Positions 52,197-60,424 of a DNA stretch of 64,000 nucleotides are shown one piece after another. Each line of letters starts with the position of its first letter. The stretch's first letter is position 1. Position numbers and translations under genes: made by a program. A model generated the notes under the pieces. That model had not been told where the DNA came from. It made no database searches and saw nothing but the letters and a program-made list of their open reading frames with translations. Origin of the DNA: Lancefieldella rimae ATCC 49626. GTDB lineage: Bacteria; Actinomycetota; Coriobacteriia; Coriobacteriales; Atopobiaceae. The stretch is taken from contig NZ_ACFE01000001.1 in the NCBI RefSeq assembly GCF_000174015.1, forward strand, positions 62,001 through 126,000. The letters run 5' to 3'.

Positions 52197-53081
52197 CTAC
52201 GCTTCTGTAAGGTATTTCGCGAGCAATGCAATACCTTCTCGATAGCTCTCGAATCCCTTACCACAACATACGCCTATGCAAGCATCTTTAAGGTAGGAAA
52301 CGCGGCGATACTCTTCGCGTTCATTGATGTCGGTCAGATGCACCTCAACCATTGGAATCTTTACGGATAGCGCGGCATCAAGCAGGGCTATTGAGGTATG
52401 CGTGTATGCTGCCGGGTTAATAAGGATGGCATCGTAGGTTCCAAGCGCATCTTGAATGGCACTTACCAGATCTCCTTCATAGTTGGACTGATAGCATACG
52501 CAATCAATAAATCCCTGTCTATCCGCTTCTTCTTTACATATTTTGATAAGCGTGCGGTAATCTTGTTTTCCGTAAAGCTTCGGCTCACGGATACCGAGCA
52601 TATTGATGTTGGGGCCGTTAATAATCAAAAGCCGCAATCCCTGCTCATCTTGAGTCAGTTCTTCAGGGGTCACAGATTCTTCTTTTGGGTCGGTGTCAAA
52701 CGTCCCGGTATGGGAGAGATTGTCAACCGAAAGATCAACGTCGCGCAAAAGAGATATCAGCTGTTCAACTTCCTTCTCGTCGGAGGTGGAACCATCTTCA
52801 GGTATAGGTATGACCTGAGATGCTTGCGTATGATTGCAACAAGCGGTGATTGCGGCATTTACCTGCTGTGCAATATTTGGCCCAAAGACAACTTCAATGC
52901 CGTTGATACCTCTGCCCACAATGCCAAGAACGCCTTGCAGGTTTCCAAGTTGTTCAGTATCGATACGGGTGGGGTCAGTAACGGTGAGACGCAACCGCGT
53001 CATACAGACTTCGTTACTTACAAGATTATCCGAACCTCCGATTGCCAAAAGAACGTTTTGTGCCGCTTGCTGCGAATCCAT
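52197..53081 (-). CDS. aroQ: PTS EIIB domain fused to type II 3-dehydroquinate dehydratase
   Basis: Residues about 5-85 form a glucose-family PTS EIIB domain with the phospho-acceptor Cys26 in EVCMTRLRLTV and the usual GVLGIVGRGINGIEVVFGPN. An acidic linker follows (90-148). Residues 149-294 are AroQ: INGPNINMLGIREPKLYG (catalytic Tyr170), SNYEGDL, INPAAYTHTSIALLDA and VEVHLTDINEREEYRR. AroQ makes 3-dehydroshikimate. All AroQ catalytic residues I know appear present; ALLDA replaces the usual ALRDA. Start 53081 fits AAAGGTG; ATG 53084 is possible. The fusion suggests sugar-transport control of aromatic synthesis, an inference. Confidence 0.88.
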   Translation of the reverse strand: MDSQQAAQNVLLAIGGSDNLVSNEVCMTRLRLTVTDPTRIDTEQLGNLQGVLGIVGRGINGIEVVFGPNIAQQVNAAITACCNHTQASQVIPIPEDGSTSDEKEVEQLISLLRDVDLSVDNLSHTGTFDTDPKEESVTPEELTQDEQGLRLLIINGPNINMLGIREPKLYGKQDYRTLIKICKEEADRQGFIDCVCYQSNYEGDLVSAIQDALGTYDAILINPAAYTHTSIALLDAALSVKIPMVEVHLTDINEREEYRRVSYLKDACIGVCCGKGFESYREGIALLAKYLTEA

Positions 53082-53108
53082 CATGCACCTTTCGTAGGTA
53101 TAGACGCG

Positions 53109-53134
53109 TTAATGGATTCCCCATAATCCATTAA
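53109..53134 (-). promoter_or_regulatory. Perfect palindrome upstream of the EIIB-aroQ gene
   Basis: TTAATGGATT / AATCCATTAA form 10-bp arms with a 6-base spacer, 25 bases before the start. There is no T-run, so an operator is more likely than a terminator. No gene was seen in 53135-53316. Confidence 0.5.
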
Positions 53135-53316
53135 GAATTTATGAAAGGGGAGTTGGCTTTCAAGCTATATGCTCACAAGAAAACGACCCCTTATTTGAGA
53201 CACACAGTATACGGCGAGAAAATCCATGAGTCCCGCAGGTCTACCATTCGCTCGGTAGGCGGAGAGATATACGAGGTAAAAGGTTTGGAGATATCCGTGA
53301 GCGGTTGTCCGGGGGT

Positions 53317-54681
53317 CTATAGCAAGAAGAGAGACTTGAGCGCGCGGGCATCCGTGAGAGGAGAACCCGTACAGGTAAAGTACGTATCTTTCCAAGCACG
53401 ATAGAGCGGCATACGTCTTTGTGCTATCTCTTTGAGATCATATAGGGCACTGAGTGGCCGATCTTTTATGGAGAGACCTTCAATGGGTCGATCAAGAAAG
53501 ACTAGGTGTCCATTTTGCTTCAGATAGTCATAGTTGACATCCCGTACAACCACACCTCCACCACACGCAATAATGGATCCTGTTTTTGAGCCCACATGCC
53601 GGGTAATTCTTGATTCAATGTCTCTAAAGTAAGTTTCGCCATAGGCGCGCAAGATTTCCGATGACGTTTTCCCTGTTTCATCGTGTATGGCAACGTCAAT
53701 ATCAACGCAAGGTCTTCCACAGAGTTTTGAAAGTTCAACTGCCGTACTTGTTTTGCCAACACCGGGCATACCGATAAGTACGATGTTTTGCATCTTTTGG
53801 GCAAGAGTACTCTCAATGGCTTCAATTTTTTTAGAGTCCATCTGTTGGAGCTCTATCGTGGGGCGCGTGGCACGTGCGGGCGCGTTTGGTGCCTGAAAGA
53901 GCGTATGCGCCGCGTATGCTTGGGCAACAAGCATACCGAGACCGTTTTCCGTGGCTACACCGCACCTTTGTGCTTCAAGAATAAGGCCGCTTCTTAGCGG
54001 ATTATAGATGAGATCAATAACACCGCTAAGTTTAGGAAACGCCGTAAGCATGCCATCAGGAAGTGGACTTTTTGGGCAGGCAGGATACATGCCGACGGGC
54101 GTACAGTTCACGATGAGAAATACACGGCGGCTACAATCGGGCACGTGGTTCTCGGTAAGGTCTTGATAGGTAATCCAGTCATTGCAGAGAGTATGTCGAG
54201 AAAAGAGAGAAGTACTTCTCGACACGCCAACGACATACGCGCCAAGTTTTGTACAGAGATAGCTCACGGCGCGACCGGCGCCACCGGTGGCGCCCAGCAC
54301 CAAAACGGTCTTTTTGTTTAAGAAGTCGTGAACAGAAAGGCCTGCTGTGAAACGGGCAAACCGCTCTAAAAGCCAGTGAAATCCCATTGCGTCAGTGTTT
54401 TCGGCAAAGACGGTATTGCCGTATCGCACAAGCGTGTTGGCTGCTCCTATGGTACGTGCCGCTTCACTTGCAACATTGGCGCTAAGAAGTGCTTTTTGCT
54501 TGTATGGAATTGTAACGTTAAGCCCTTTCCAATTCTGACTTGTGAATACGGCATCGACCTCGTCAAAGGCAGCCTCGATAAGAGCATAGGAGTCGGTCCC
54601 TAACAGCGCATGAATCTCCGGCGACCAACTGTGCGCAAGATGTTCTCCTAAAAGGCCGTATGATGCGGGGATTTCTTTCAT
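53317..54681 (-). CDS. aroE-aroK: Shikimate dehydrogenase-shikimate kinase fusion
   Basis: Two consecutive steps of the shikimate pathway in one 454-residue protein. Residues 1-270 are AroE: LLGEHLAHSWSPEIH, LNVTIPYKQ (catalytic Lys), GAANTLV, NTDAMGF, NADP loop VLGATGGAGRA. Residues from about 297 are AroK with P-loop GMPGVGKTS (304-312), VDIDVAIHDETG, FRDIESR and ACGGGVV. The linker is short. The ATG overlaps the chorismate mutase stop as ATGA. Confidence 0.93.
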   Translation of the reverse strand: MKEIPASYGLLGEHLAHSWSPEIHALLGTDSYALIEAAFDEVDAVFTSQNWKGLNVTIPYKQKALLSANVASEAARTIGAANTLVRYGNTVFAENTDAMGFHWLLERFARFTAGLSVHDFLNKKTVLVLGATGGAGRAVSYLCTKLGAYVVGVSRSTSLFSRHTLCNDWITYQDLTENHVPDCSRRVFLIVNCTPVGMYPACPKSPLPDGMLTAFPKLSGVIDLIYNPLRSGLILEAQRCGVATENGLGMLVAQAYAAHTLFQAPNAPARATRPTIELQQMDSKKIEAIESTLAQKMQNIVLIGMPGVGKTSTAVELSKLCGRPCVDIDVAIHDETGKTSSEILRAYGETYFRDIESRITRHVGSKTGSIIACGGGVVVRDVNYDYLKQNGHLVFLDRPIEGLSIKDRPLSALYDLKEIAQRRMPLYRAWKDTYFTCTGSPLTDARALKSLFLL

Positions 54682-54947
54682 GAGAGGTGGCTCTGCCGTG
54701 ATTTGGCCGCATCCATTAAAACGTGCATAAGCGAGACCGTAGACGGTTTGAGATACTCAGGGACGGATGCCTCTGCCATCTCAATCTTTTGCCGCTCACG
54801 GCTTGGATCCGGTATTGAAAGGTTGTGCTCGCGTTTATATACGCCAATTTGTGCTGCCAGACTTGTACGTTTGGCAAAGAGATCAAGAATCTGTGCATCG
54901 ATCGCATCGATTTGCACGCGCAGTTCCTCAAGCGTGTCTGTACTCAT
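54678..54947 (-). CDS. Chorismate mutase, AroQ-class helical domain
   Basis: Protein of 89 residues that rearranges chorismate to prephenate. It begins LEELRVQIDAIDAQILDLFAKRTSLAAQIGVYKRE, the first helix of the all-helical mutase, with the active-site Arg, Lys and later Arg (SRERQKIEM) in place. GAGGTGG precedes the ATG. Both ends overlap neighbours by ATGA, so it is embedded in the aro operon. Confidence 0.9.
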   Translation of the reverse strand: MSTDTLEELRVQIDAIDAQILDLFAKRTSLAAQIGVYKREHNLSIPDPSRERQKIEMAEASVPEYLKPSTVSLMHVLMDAAKSRQSHLS

Positions 54948-56089
54948 AGTCCCACCTCGTATGGATTGCGTTTTGATTCTTGCGGCCAGGAAAGCTCTGC
55001 ATCGAGAAGAGCGAGGGCGCATACGGCTTCCACCACAGGAACGGCTCTGAGAGCCGCACAGGTATCATGACGTCCGTGGACCTCAAGAGTTGTCTGGGTA
55101 TTTGAAGACAGGTCAACTGAGCGCTGGGGAAGTGAGATACTTGAGATGGGTTTGAATGCGCATGTAAAGAAAAGAGGCGCTCCGGTTGAAATACCCCCAA
55201 GAATGCCGCCCGCGTTGTTCGTTGCGGGTTGTACTTCACCGTCTTGTACAACGTACGGATCATTATTTTTACTACCACGGGTACGCGCGGCTTCAAAACC
55301 AAGGCCAAATTCAATGCCTTTAACCGCAGGGATACTAAAAATGGCATGTGCTATGGTGCTTTCGAGTCCTTCAAAGAGCGGAGAGCCCATGCCGGCGGGA
55401 ATACCCGTTGCTACACACTCAACAAGACCTCCGACACTGTCACCCGCATCGCGAGCCTCCCGTATGGCCGAGAGGATCTTCTCGCCCGCCAAATCATTGA
55501 GAACGGGCAACCCTTGTTTGGCATGGAGATGGGAAATTTGCTTGGATAAGAGCAGCCGTGAAGCAGGGGAGGCATCAAAAACCGCGAGCGTGTCGTCTTT
55601 TATTCCGGCAACTTCTTTAAGATGTGCGGCAATATGAATTTCTTGCGTGGAAAGTGCCTGGATGGCAATGCCTCCGGCAAGGCAAAGCGCCGCCGTAAGG
55701 CGTCCGGAAAACTGTCCGCCGCCTGAAGCGTCCTGGCGTCCGTGCCATTTGTACCAGGCGGCAAAATCGGCATGTCCCGGCCGAGGAACGGTACTGAGGT
55801 AGTCGTAATCGCCTGTGCGTACGTCGGTATTTTCAATGATGGCCGCAAGGGGAGCTCCACACGTTGTTCCCTTGGAAGTAAGTCCTGAGAGAATACGGAA
55901 TGAATCTCTTTCATGGCGCGGAGTATCTCCGGAAAACGAGCCGGGTGTACGTCTGGCAATAAAGTGTGTAAGCGCATCCATGTTAAGGTGCAAACCCGAC
56001 GGTAAACCATCAAGAACGCAACCAATCGCTTTGGAATGAGACTGTCCGAAAACGGTAACGCGCAATGTTGTTCCAAATGTTGAAGGCAT
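54944..56089 (-). CDS. aroC: Chorismate synthase
   Basis: FMN-dependent enzyme converting EPSP to chorismate, 381 residues. Signature blocks are FGTTLRVTVFGQSHSKAIG, RRTPG, RPGHADFAAWYKWHGRQDASGGGQFSGRLTA and NNAGGILGGISTGAP. AGGTACGT precedes the ATG. It follows aroA by 9 bases and overlaps the mutase gene by ATGA. Confidence 0.96.
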   Translation of the reverse strand: MPSTFGTTLRVTVFGQSHSKAIGCVLDGLPSGLHLNMDALTHFIARRTPGSFSGDTPRHERDSFRILSGLTSKGTTCGAPLAAIIENTDVRTGDYDYLSTVPRPGHADFAAWYKWHGRQDASGGGQFSGRLTAALCLAGGIAIQALSTQEIHIAAHLKEVAGIKDDTLAVFDASPASRLLLSKQISHLHAKQGLPVLNDLAGEKILSAIREARDAGDSVGGLVECVATGIPAGMGSPLFEGLESTIAHAIFSIPAVKGIEFGLGFEAARTRGSKNNDPYVVQDGEVQPATNNAGGILGGISTGAPLFFTCAFKPISSISLPQRSVDLSSNTQTTLEVHGRHDTCAALRAVPVVEAVCALALLDAELSWPQESKRNPYEVGL

Positions 56090-56098
56090 ACGTACCTG

Positions 56099-57415
56099 CT
56101 ATTCCGTTGTGTCCGTAAGTTCCACATTGCCACCGAGAGCACGGAAATCCTCGAAGAAGGCGGGGTAGGATTTGGCGATCGCTTCCGCATGTGTGACGGT
56201 GGTTGGATTGTTCGCAAAGGAGGCGGCAACCGCGGCCATCATAACAATGCGATGATCGCTCTCGCCATCGACGCTTCCTCCGTCAAGAGAGCCGTGACCT
56301 TCAATAACGAGAGTGTCATCGCCCTCAATATATGCCCGGCCCCCAAGAGCGCTTATGGCAGCGGTAATGCTCTGCAAACGATCGGACTCTTTTAAGCGCA
56401 GCCTTTGAACGCCACTGAATTTCGATGTACCTTCCGCAAACGCCGCAACAATGGCAAGCGGCGGCACCAGATCGGGCGTGTCGGCAACGTTAAGTTGAAT
56501 GGCTCGGAGATGATCGTACATGGCCGCGGCAGTACTTCCGTGGCGAGAAACACGTGCGCCTACGAGTGAAAGCGCAGCCAATATGGTGCGATCACCCTGT
56601 TTGCTTTGCATGTTGAGGTCCGTAACTTCCACACCCGAGCCAAGGGCCCCTGCAGTAAGCCAAAAGGCTGCATTTGACCAGTCACCTTCGACTTCGAGAA
56701 GGCCGGGGGTTTGATAGCGGACATTGTCGGAAACATAGAATCTGAGGTATTCGGTATCGTTTTCTGTTACGTGGGTCTTCTCGACACCCACGCCGAACTT
56801 TGCAAGGACCGAGCAGGTAAGATCTATATACGGTGCAGACTCAACCGGCTCAGTTACCAGTACCTCAAGATCTTGCTCCATAAGCGGAGCTGCCATAAGA
56901 AGTCCGCTTACAAACTGTGAGGAAATATTGCCCGGCAATACAAAGTAGCCGCCTTTAATCTGCCCAGAAACCGAAAGAGGATAGGAGTCTTCCGGAGACA
57001 AGCGTGCCCCGTGGGACACAAGTTCCTCGTAGAAAGGTGTAAGAGGCCGATGGGCGAGCGTACCTTCAACATGAAGTTCAACCTTACGTCCAAGGGCACA
57101 GACTAAGGGAAGGAGAAAGCGCAGGGTTGAGGCAGACTCACCACAGTTGAGATCAAATCGGCGCAGGTTAAAGAGGACGCGTTTGGGTTGCTTGATGGGT
57201 GAAACGCGATAGCCTTTTGATGTTTTGGCAAAGTGAGCGCCAAGTGTCTCCAAACACGCAATGGTAGCGTCAATGTCTTTTGATGCGGTATGGCAGGTAA
57301 TGTCTGTAATACCGTCGGCAAAAGCCGCACAGATGAAACTTCGGTGAGCCTCGGATTTTGAGGCGACACTGCGAATACTTCCTGAAAGCTCATGTGGAAT
57401 AATAGTTGCTAACAC
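56099..57415 (-). CDS. aroA: 3-phosphoshikimate 1-carboxyvinyltransferase (EPSP synthase)
   Basis: Protein of 438 residues. Conserved parts include SKSEAHRSFICAAFADG, LNCGESASTLRFLLPL, the substrate-binding GNISSQFVSGLLMAAPL, KESDRLQSI and the C-terminal DHRIVMMAA. The start is a GTG; its ribosome site TAGGAG includes the stop codon of the upstream repressor gene, so aroA is translationally linked to that regulator. Confidence 0.95.
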   Translation of the reverse strand: MLATIIPHELSGSIRSVASKSEAHRSFICAAFADGITDITCHTASKDIDATIACLETLGAHFAKTSKGYRVSPIKQPKRVLFNLRRFDLNCGESASTLRFLLPLVCALGRKVELHVEGTLAHRPLTPFYEELVSHGARLSPEDSYPLSVSGQIKGGYFVLPGNISSQFVSGLLMAAPLMEQDLEVLVTEPVESAPYIDLTCSVLAKFGVGVEKTHVTENDTEYLRFYVSDNVRYQTPGLLEVEGDWSNAAFWLTAGALGSGVEVTDLNMQSKQGDRTILAALSLVGARVSRHGSTAAAMYDHLRAIQLNVADTPDLVPPLAIVAAFAEGTSKFSGVQRLRLKESDRLQSITAAISALGGRAYIEGDDTLVIEGHGSLDGGSVDGESDHRIVMMAAVAASFANNPTTVTHAEAIAKSYPAFFEDFRALGGNVELTDTTE

Positions 57416-57424
57416 GGTGTACTC

Positions 57425-58099
57425 CTAAAGAGTCTTGAGCGGCTGGAACCAAATAATGGTTCCAAGTACTTCAATGGTGCTATCTATATCAGAGATGCCG
57501 ATGATGATATCGTCCAAATTTTTATTATGACTGTAGGGAGAGAGCATAAGGTGCTTGGCACCCTCGTTCCAAGTACGCAATATTACATATGATTTTTGAT
57601 TCCACAATGTACTAAGCTCCTGATAATTAAGTACCTCTACAGCAACGATTGATCCATTTTTTGGTTGCTTTTCATTGGGATCTACAACAACAGCAACACC
57701 TTGAGGAATCTTGAGATTGTATCCGTCATCTTCAACAATGAAAGCAAATAGATTTTTTCTGTTTTGAGCAATATATGCAGGAATGGAAATCAATATGCAT
57801 GAATCTTCTTTGACATTTCCATGAGTATCAAACAATACCTTTATGAGGGGAATTTTGATCTGTTCATCAGAACTGAGGGTGGATTTGTATTTTTGAGCTA
57901 GACCATAAGTATCAGATATAAGATCGTCTTCTGAAATCCCGAATGCATTACACAGTTTCTTTAAAGATTCTTTTCTAGGGAGTGATCCTTTTCTCCAACC
58001 GGTAACTGCACCAGCAGTAACACCGCTTAGGCGGGCGATTTCATCTTGTGTCACATTTTTTAATACGAGAAGAGCCTCTAAATTTTCAGAAAATCCCAT
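57425..58099 (-). CDS. XRE-type repressor with degenerate S24 (LexA/CI-like) domain
   Basis: Protein of 224 residues. The helix-turn-helix is in KNVTQDEIARLSGVTAGAVTGWRKG (about 14-40). The C-terminal half has the S24 fold (FAFIVEDDGYNLKIPQGVAVVVDPNEKQPKNGSIVAV), but the usual catalytic Ser of GDSM is replaced by DGYN, so self-cleavage is unlikely. Start 58099 follows GAGGTTTC. It is divergent from the KDPG aldolase/PTS operon and stops inside the aroA ribosome site; it probably controls the PTS and is read with aroA. Confidence 0.8.
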   Translation of the reverse strand: MGFSENLEALLVLKNVTQDEIARLSGVTAGAVTGWRKGSLPRKESLKKLCNAFGISEDDLISDTYGLAQKYKSTLSSDEQIKIPLIKVLFDTHGNVKEDSCILISIPAYIAQNRKNLFAFIVEDDGYNLKIPQGVAVVVDPNEKQPKNGSIVAVEVLNYQELSTLWNQKSYVILRTWNEGAKHLMLSPYSHNKNLDDIIIGISDIDSTIEVLGTIIWFQPLKTL

Positions 58100-58153
58100 A
58101 GAAACCTCATTTATATCGCTGGCGGCTGAGAAACAACCGCTCACCGCAAATAA

Positions 58154-58233
58154 ATTGAGAAAAACTAAAACTCAATTTAGAATTACTAAATAGAAGAGGT
58201 TGAATCTCAATACTGAGAATACCTCAAAATGAG
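58154..58233. promoter_or_regulatory. CTCA/TGAG operator-like sites in the repressor-PTS gap
   Basis: Three inverted sites lie between the divergent genes: ATTGAG/CTCAAT (58154-58176, 11-base spacer), TCTCA/TGAGA (58205-58218, 4-base spacer) and CTCA/TGAG (58223-58233, 3-base spacer). They are plausible sites for the adjacent repressor. Confidence 0.5.
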
Positions 58234-58280
58234 CAACAGATGTATGAGTCTTTGCCTATCAAACGAAAGAAGGGGTTAAT

Positions 58281-58895
58281 ATGGACGCAAGCTTTGGTTC
58301 GGTTACTCAAATATTACGCGGATATACCTATGAGCAGGTACGATTGGTTGTCTCCTTACTTGTAGGAAGTAAGGTACATAATGTTGAAATAACTTTAAAC
58401 TCTGATGATCCATACACAATCATAAGGAAAATTTCAGCCGAATTTTCTGATCATTTGCATATTGGAGCTGGAACTGTACTTACGTTAAATGAACTTAGAA
58501 ATGCAGTGAACGCAGGAGCTACATTTGTTCTTTCTCCAACCATGATGTCTCAAGAAATGTTTGATTTTTGTAAGGAAAAAGGCATACGAAGTGTTCCAGG
58601 GGCATTTACACCTTCTGAAATTCGACAGTGTTTTTTAGATGGTGCCGATATTGTTAAGGTTTTCCCCGCGAACGAAGTTTCACATACCTATGCATCTAAA
58701 GTTTTGGAACCACTAGGGTCTTATCCTTTGATGGCTGTTGGTGGTGTAACAGCAGCTAATGTAAAAGAAGTTTTTTCCGGTGGTTACTCATATGTTGGAA
58801 CAGCAGGTGGAATTTTCAAAAAGAAAGACATTATAGAGATGAATGTTAAAGCTCTTAAAGAAGAGCTGCAGTTTTTTGAAGAGAACCTTGTGTAG
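58281..58895 (+). CDS. eda: KHG/KDPG aldolase
   Basis: Aldolase of 204 residues cleaving 2-keto-3-deoxy-6-phosphogluconate-type sugar acids to pyruvate and a triose phosphate. The Schiff-base lysine is in DIVKVFPANEV; VEITLNS holds the catalytic Glu, and GAGTVLT and SPTMMSQEM are typical. AAGGGG precedes the ATG. It heads an operon with fructose-type PTS genes, so the PTS sugar may enter by a 2-keto-3-deoxy route. Codons are AT-rich compared with the aro genes. Confidence 0.9.
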   Translation: MDASFGSVTQILRGYTYEQVRLVVSLLVGSKVHNVEITLNSDDPYTIIRKISAEFSDHLHIGAGTVLTLNELRNAVNAGATFVLSPTMMSQEMFDFCKEKGIRSVPGAFTPSEIRQCFLDGADIVKVFPANEVSHTYASKVLEPLGSYPLMAVGGVTAANVKEVFSGGYSYVGTAGGIFKKKDIIEMNVKALKEELQFFEENLV

Positions 58896-58918
58896 CTTAA
58901 TTTAAGAAAGGGATATCT

Positions 58919-59236
58919 ATGAAGATTGTTGGAGTAACTGCGTGTCCTACTGGTATTGCACATACGTATATGGCAGCTGAGGGACTTGAAAGGGAATGTC
59001 GTAAACGTAACTTCGCGGTAAAGATTGAAACCCAGGGGAGTATAGGGCCGGAGAATGAACTTTCACAGGAAGATGTTGATTCAGCTGATGTTGTGATACT
59101 TGCAGTAGGAATTGTTATTGAAGGGGAGGAACGCTTTGAGAATGCTCTCGTTTTGCATGCGGATGTGAATAAGGCTATTTCTCATCCAGAAGTAATTGTT
59201 GATGCAGCGGTAAAGCTGTTTTGTGAATCGCAATAG
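58919..59236 (+). CDS. Fructose-family PTS EIIB component
   Basis: Protein of 105 residues. The phospho-acceptor is Cys9 in VTACPTGIAHTYMAAEGLE, the diagnostic fructose-EIIB motif; VKIETQGSIGPENEL follows. GAAAGGG precedes the ATG. It pairs with the following EIIC; no EIIA is present in the window. Confidence 0.93.
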   Translation: MKIVGVTACPTGIAHTYMAAEGLERECRKRNFAVKIETQGSIGPENELSQEDVDSADVVILAVGIVIEGEERFENALVLHADVNKAISHPEVIVDAAVKLFCESQ

Positions 59237-59254
59237 ACAGGAAGGTGGCAATGT

Positions 59255-60346
59255 ATGGAAGACAAGAAACTTAAAGCTTTTGGAAAAGACATCCAAAAAC
59301 ACTTGCTCAGTGGCGTCTCCTTTATGATTCCGTTAGTAGTTGCAGGTGGTGTTATCTATGCAATTTCGATTTTGGGGGCCGTGTCTACTGCTAAAGGACT
59401 TATTCCAAACGGTCCGATAATGACGTATTTAAGTGTACTTGGTAAAGCTGGTCTATCTCTAATGATTCCTGTATTTGCAGGATATATTGCATATTCAGTT
59501 GCCGGACGTCCTGGTCTTGCACCTGGTTTTATTATGGGATTCATTGCAAATAATACTGTTCAAGTAAATGGAATTGACGTAAAGTCCGGATTTTTAGGCG
59601 CCTTACTTCTAGGACTTATTGTTGGATACATCGCTAAATGGATGAAATCATGGAAAGTCAGTAAAACAGTAAAAACTATTATGCCTATACTCATTATTCC
59701 AACGTTGACAACATTAATTGCAGGAGCACTTTATTACTGTGTTATTGCAATTCCATGCTCATGGATTATGAATGCTCTTACTGAAACAATGAACAACCTT
59801 GAAGGTGCGAGCAAATATGCTCTTGCTGCTGGTATTGGAATCTTTGGTGAACTTGATTATGGCGGACCGGTAACTAAAGCTGTTTCGATGTTTACTCTTT
59901 CTTTAATTAATGAAGGAAACTACTTCCCGAATGGACTTTTCCGAATAATAGTTGCAGTACCACCTATTGGTATTTTCTTCTCTACACTTATTGCGAGAAA
60001 CAAGTGGAGTATTGAAGATAGGGATCTAGCGAAATCAATTGCAATTATTGGCTGTCTTGGTATTACGGAGGGTGCTATACCTTTTGCAGTAAAAGATTTA
60101 AAGAGGGTAGTTCCAAGCTCAATTTTTGGTTGCGTTGTTGGAGCAGCTATCGGTGCATTTGGGGGAGTTTCATGTCCTGTACCTCATGGTGGTTTTATTG
60201 TATTGCCCGTTGTTGGAGAACCTCTTTGGTTTTGTGCAGGTATAATTGGTGGAGCACTTGCAACAGGAATCTTACTTTCTATTTTGAAAAAACCGCTTGA
60301 ATCTCAGGAAACTAACAAGACTGATGCGTCCTTTGCCATTGTTTAG
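59255..60346 (+). CDS. Fructose-family PTS EIIC permease
   Basis: Membrane protein of 363 residues with about nine or ten helices. Fructose-EIIC blocks are present: HLLSGVSFMIPLVVAGGVIYA, AGYIAYSVAGRPGLAPGFIMGF, FGELDYGGPVTKAV, and GITEGAIPFA with the conserved Glu. AGGAAGG precedes the ATG. The substrate is unknown; the gene neighbour suggests a sugar whose phosphate is cleaved by the aldolase. Confidence 0.93.
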   Translation: MEDKKLKAFGKDIQKHLLSGVSFMIPLVVAGGVIYAISILGAVSTAKGLIPNGPIMTYLSVLGKAGLSLMIPVFAGYIAYSVAGRPGLAPGFIMGFIANNTVQVNGIDVKSGFLGALLLGLIVGYIAKWMKSWKVSKTVKTIMPILIIPTLTTLIAGALYYCVIAIPCSWIMNALTETMNNLEGASKYALAAGIGIFGELDYGGPVTKAVSMFTLSLINEGNYFPNGLFRIIVAVPPIGIFFSTLIARNKWSIEDRDLAKSIAIIGCLGITEGAIPFAVKDLKRVVPSSIFGCVVGAAIGAFGGVSCPVPHGGFIVLPVVGEPLWFCAGIIGGALATGILLSILKKPLESQETNKTDASFAIV

Positions 60347-60373
60347 TTCATGCTTTTGAGGTGTTTTATTTTA

Positions 60374-60403
60374 TATAGCGAGAAGCTCAGACTTCTCGCT
60401 ATA
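60374..60403. terminator. Terminator between PTS EIIC and aroB
   Basis: TATAGCGAGAAG / CTTCTCGCTATA form a perfect 12-bp stem with a 6-base loop, followed by CCTGTTTTA. The stem is built from an inverted pair of the over-represented GCGAGAAG octamer. It serves the convergent genes. Confidence 0.82.
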
Positions 60404-60424
60404 CCTGTTTTATGAGTTTTCGAT

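Noticed and set aside
53141-53404. 87-codon frame between aroE-aroK and the EIIB-aroQ gene
   Set aside because: It overlaps the AroK end in antisense and shows no recognisable features.
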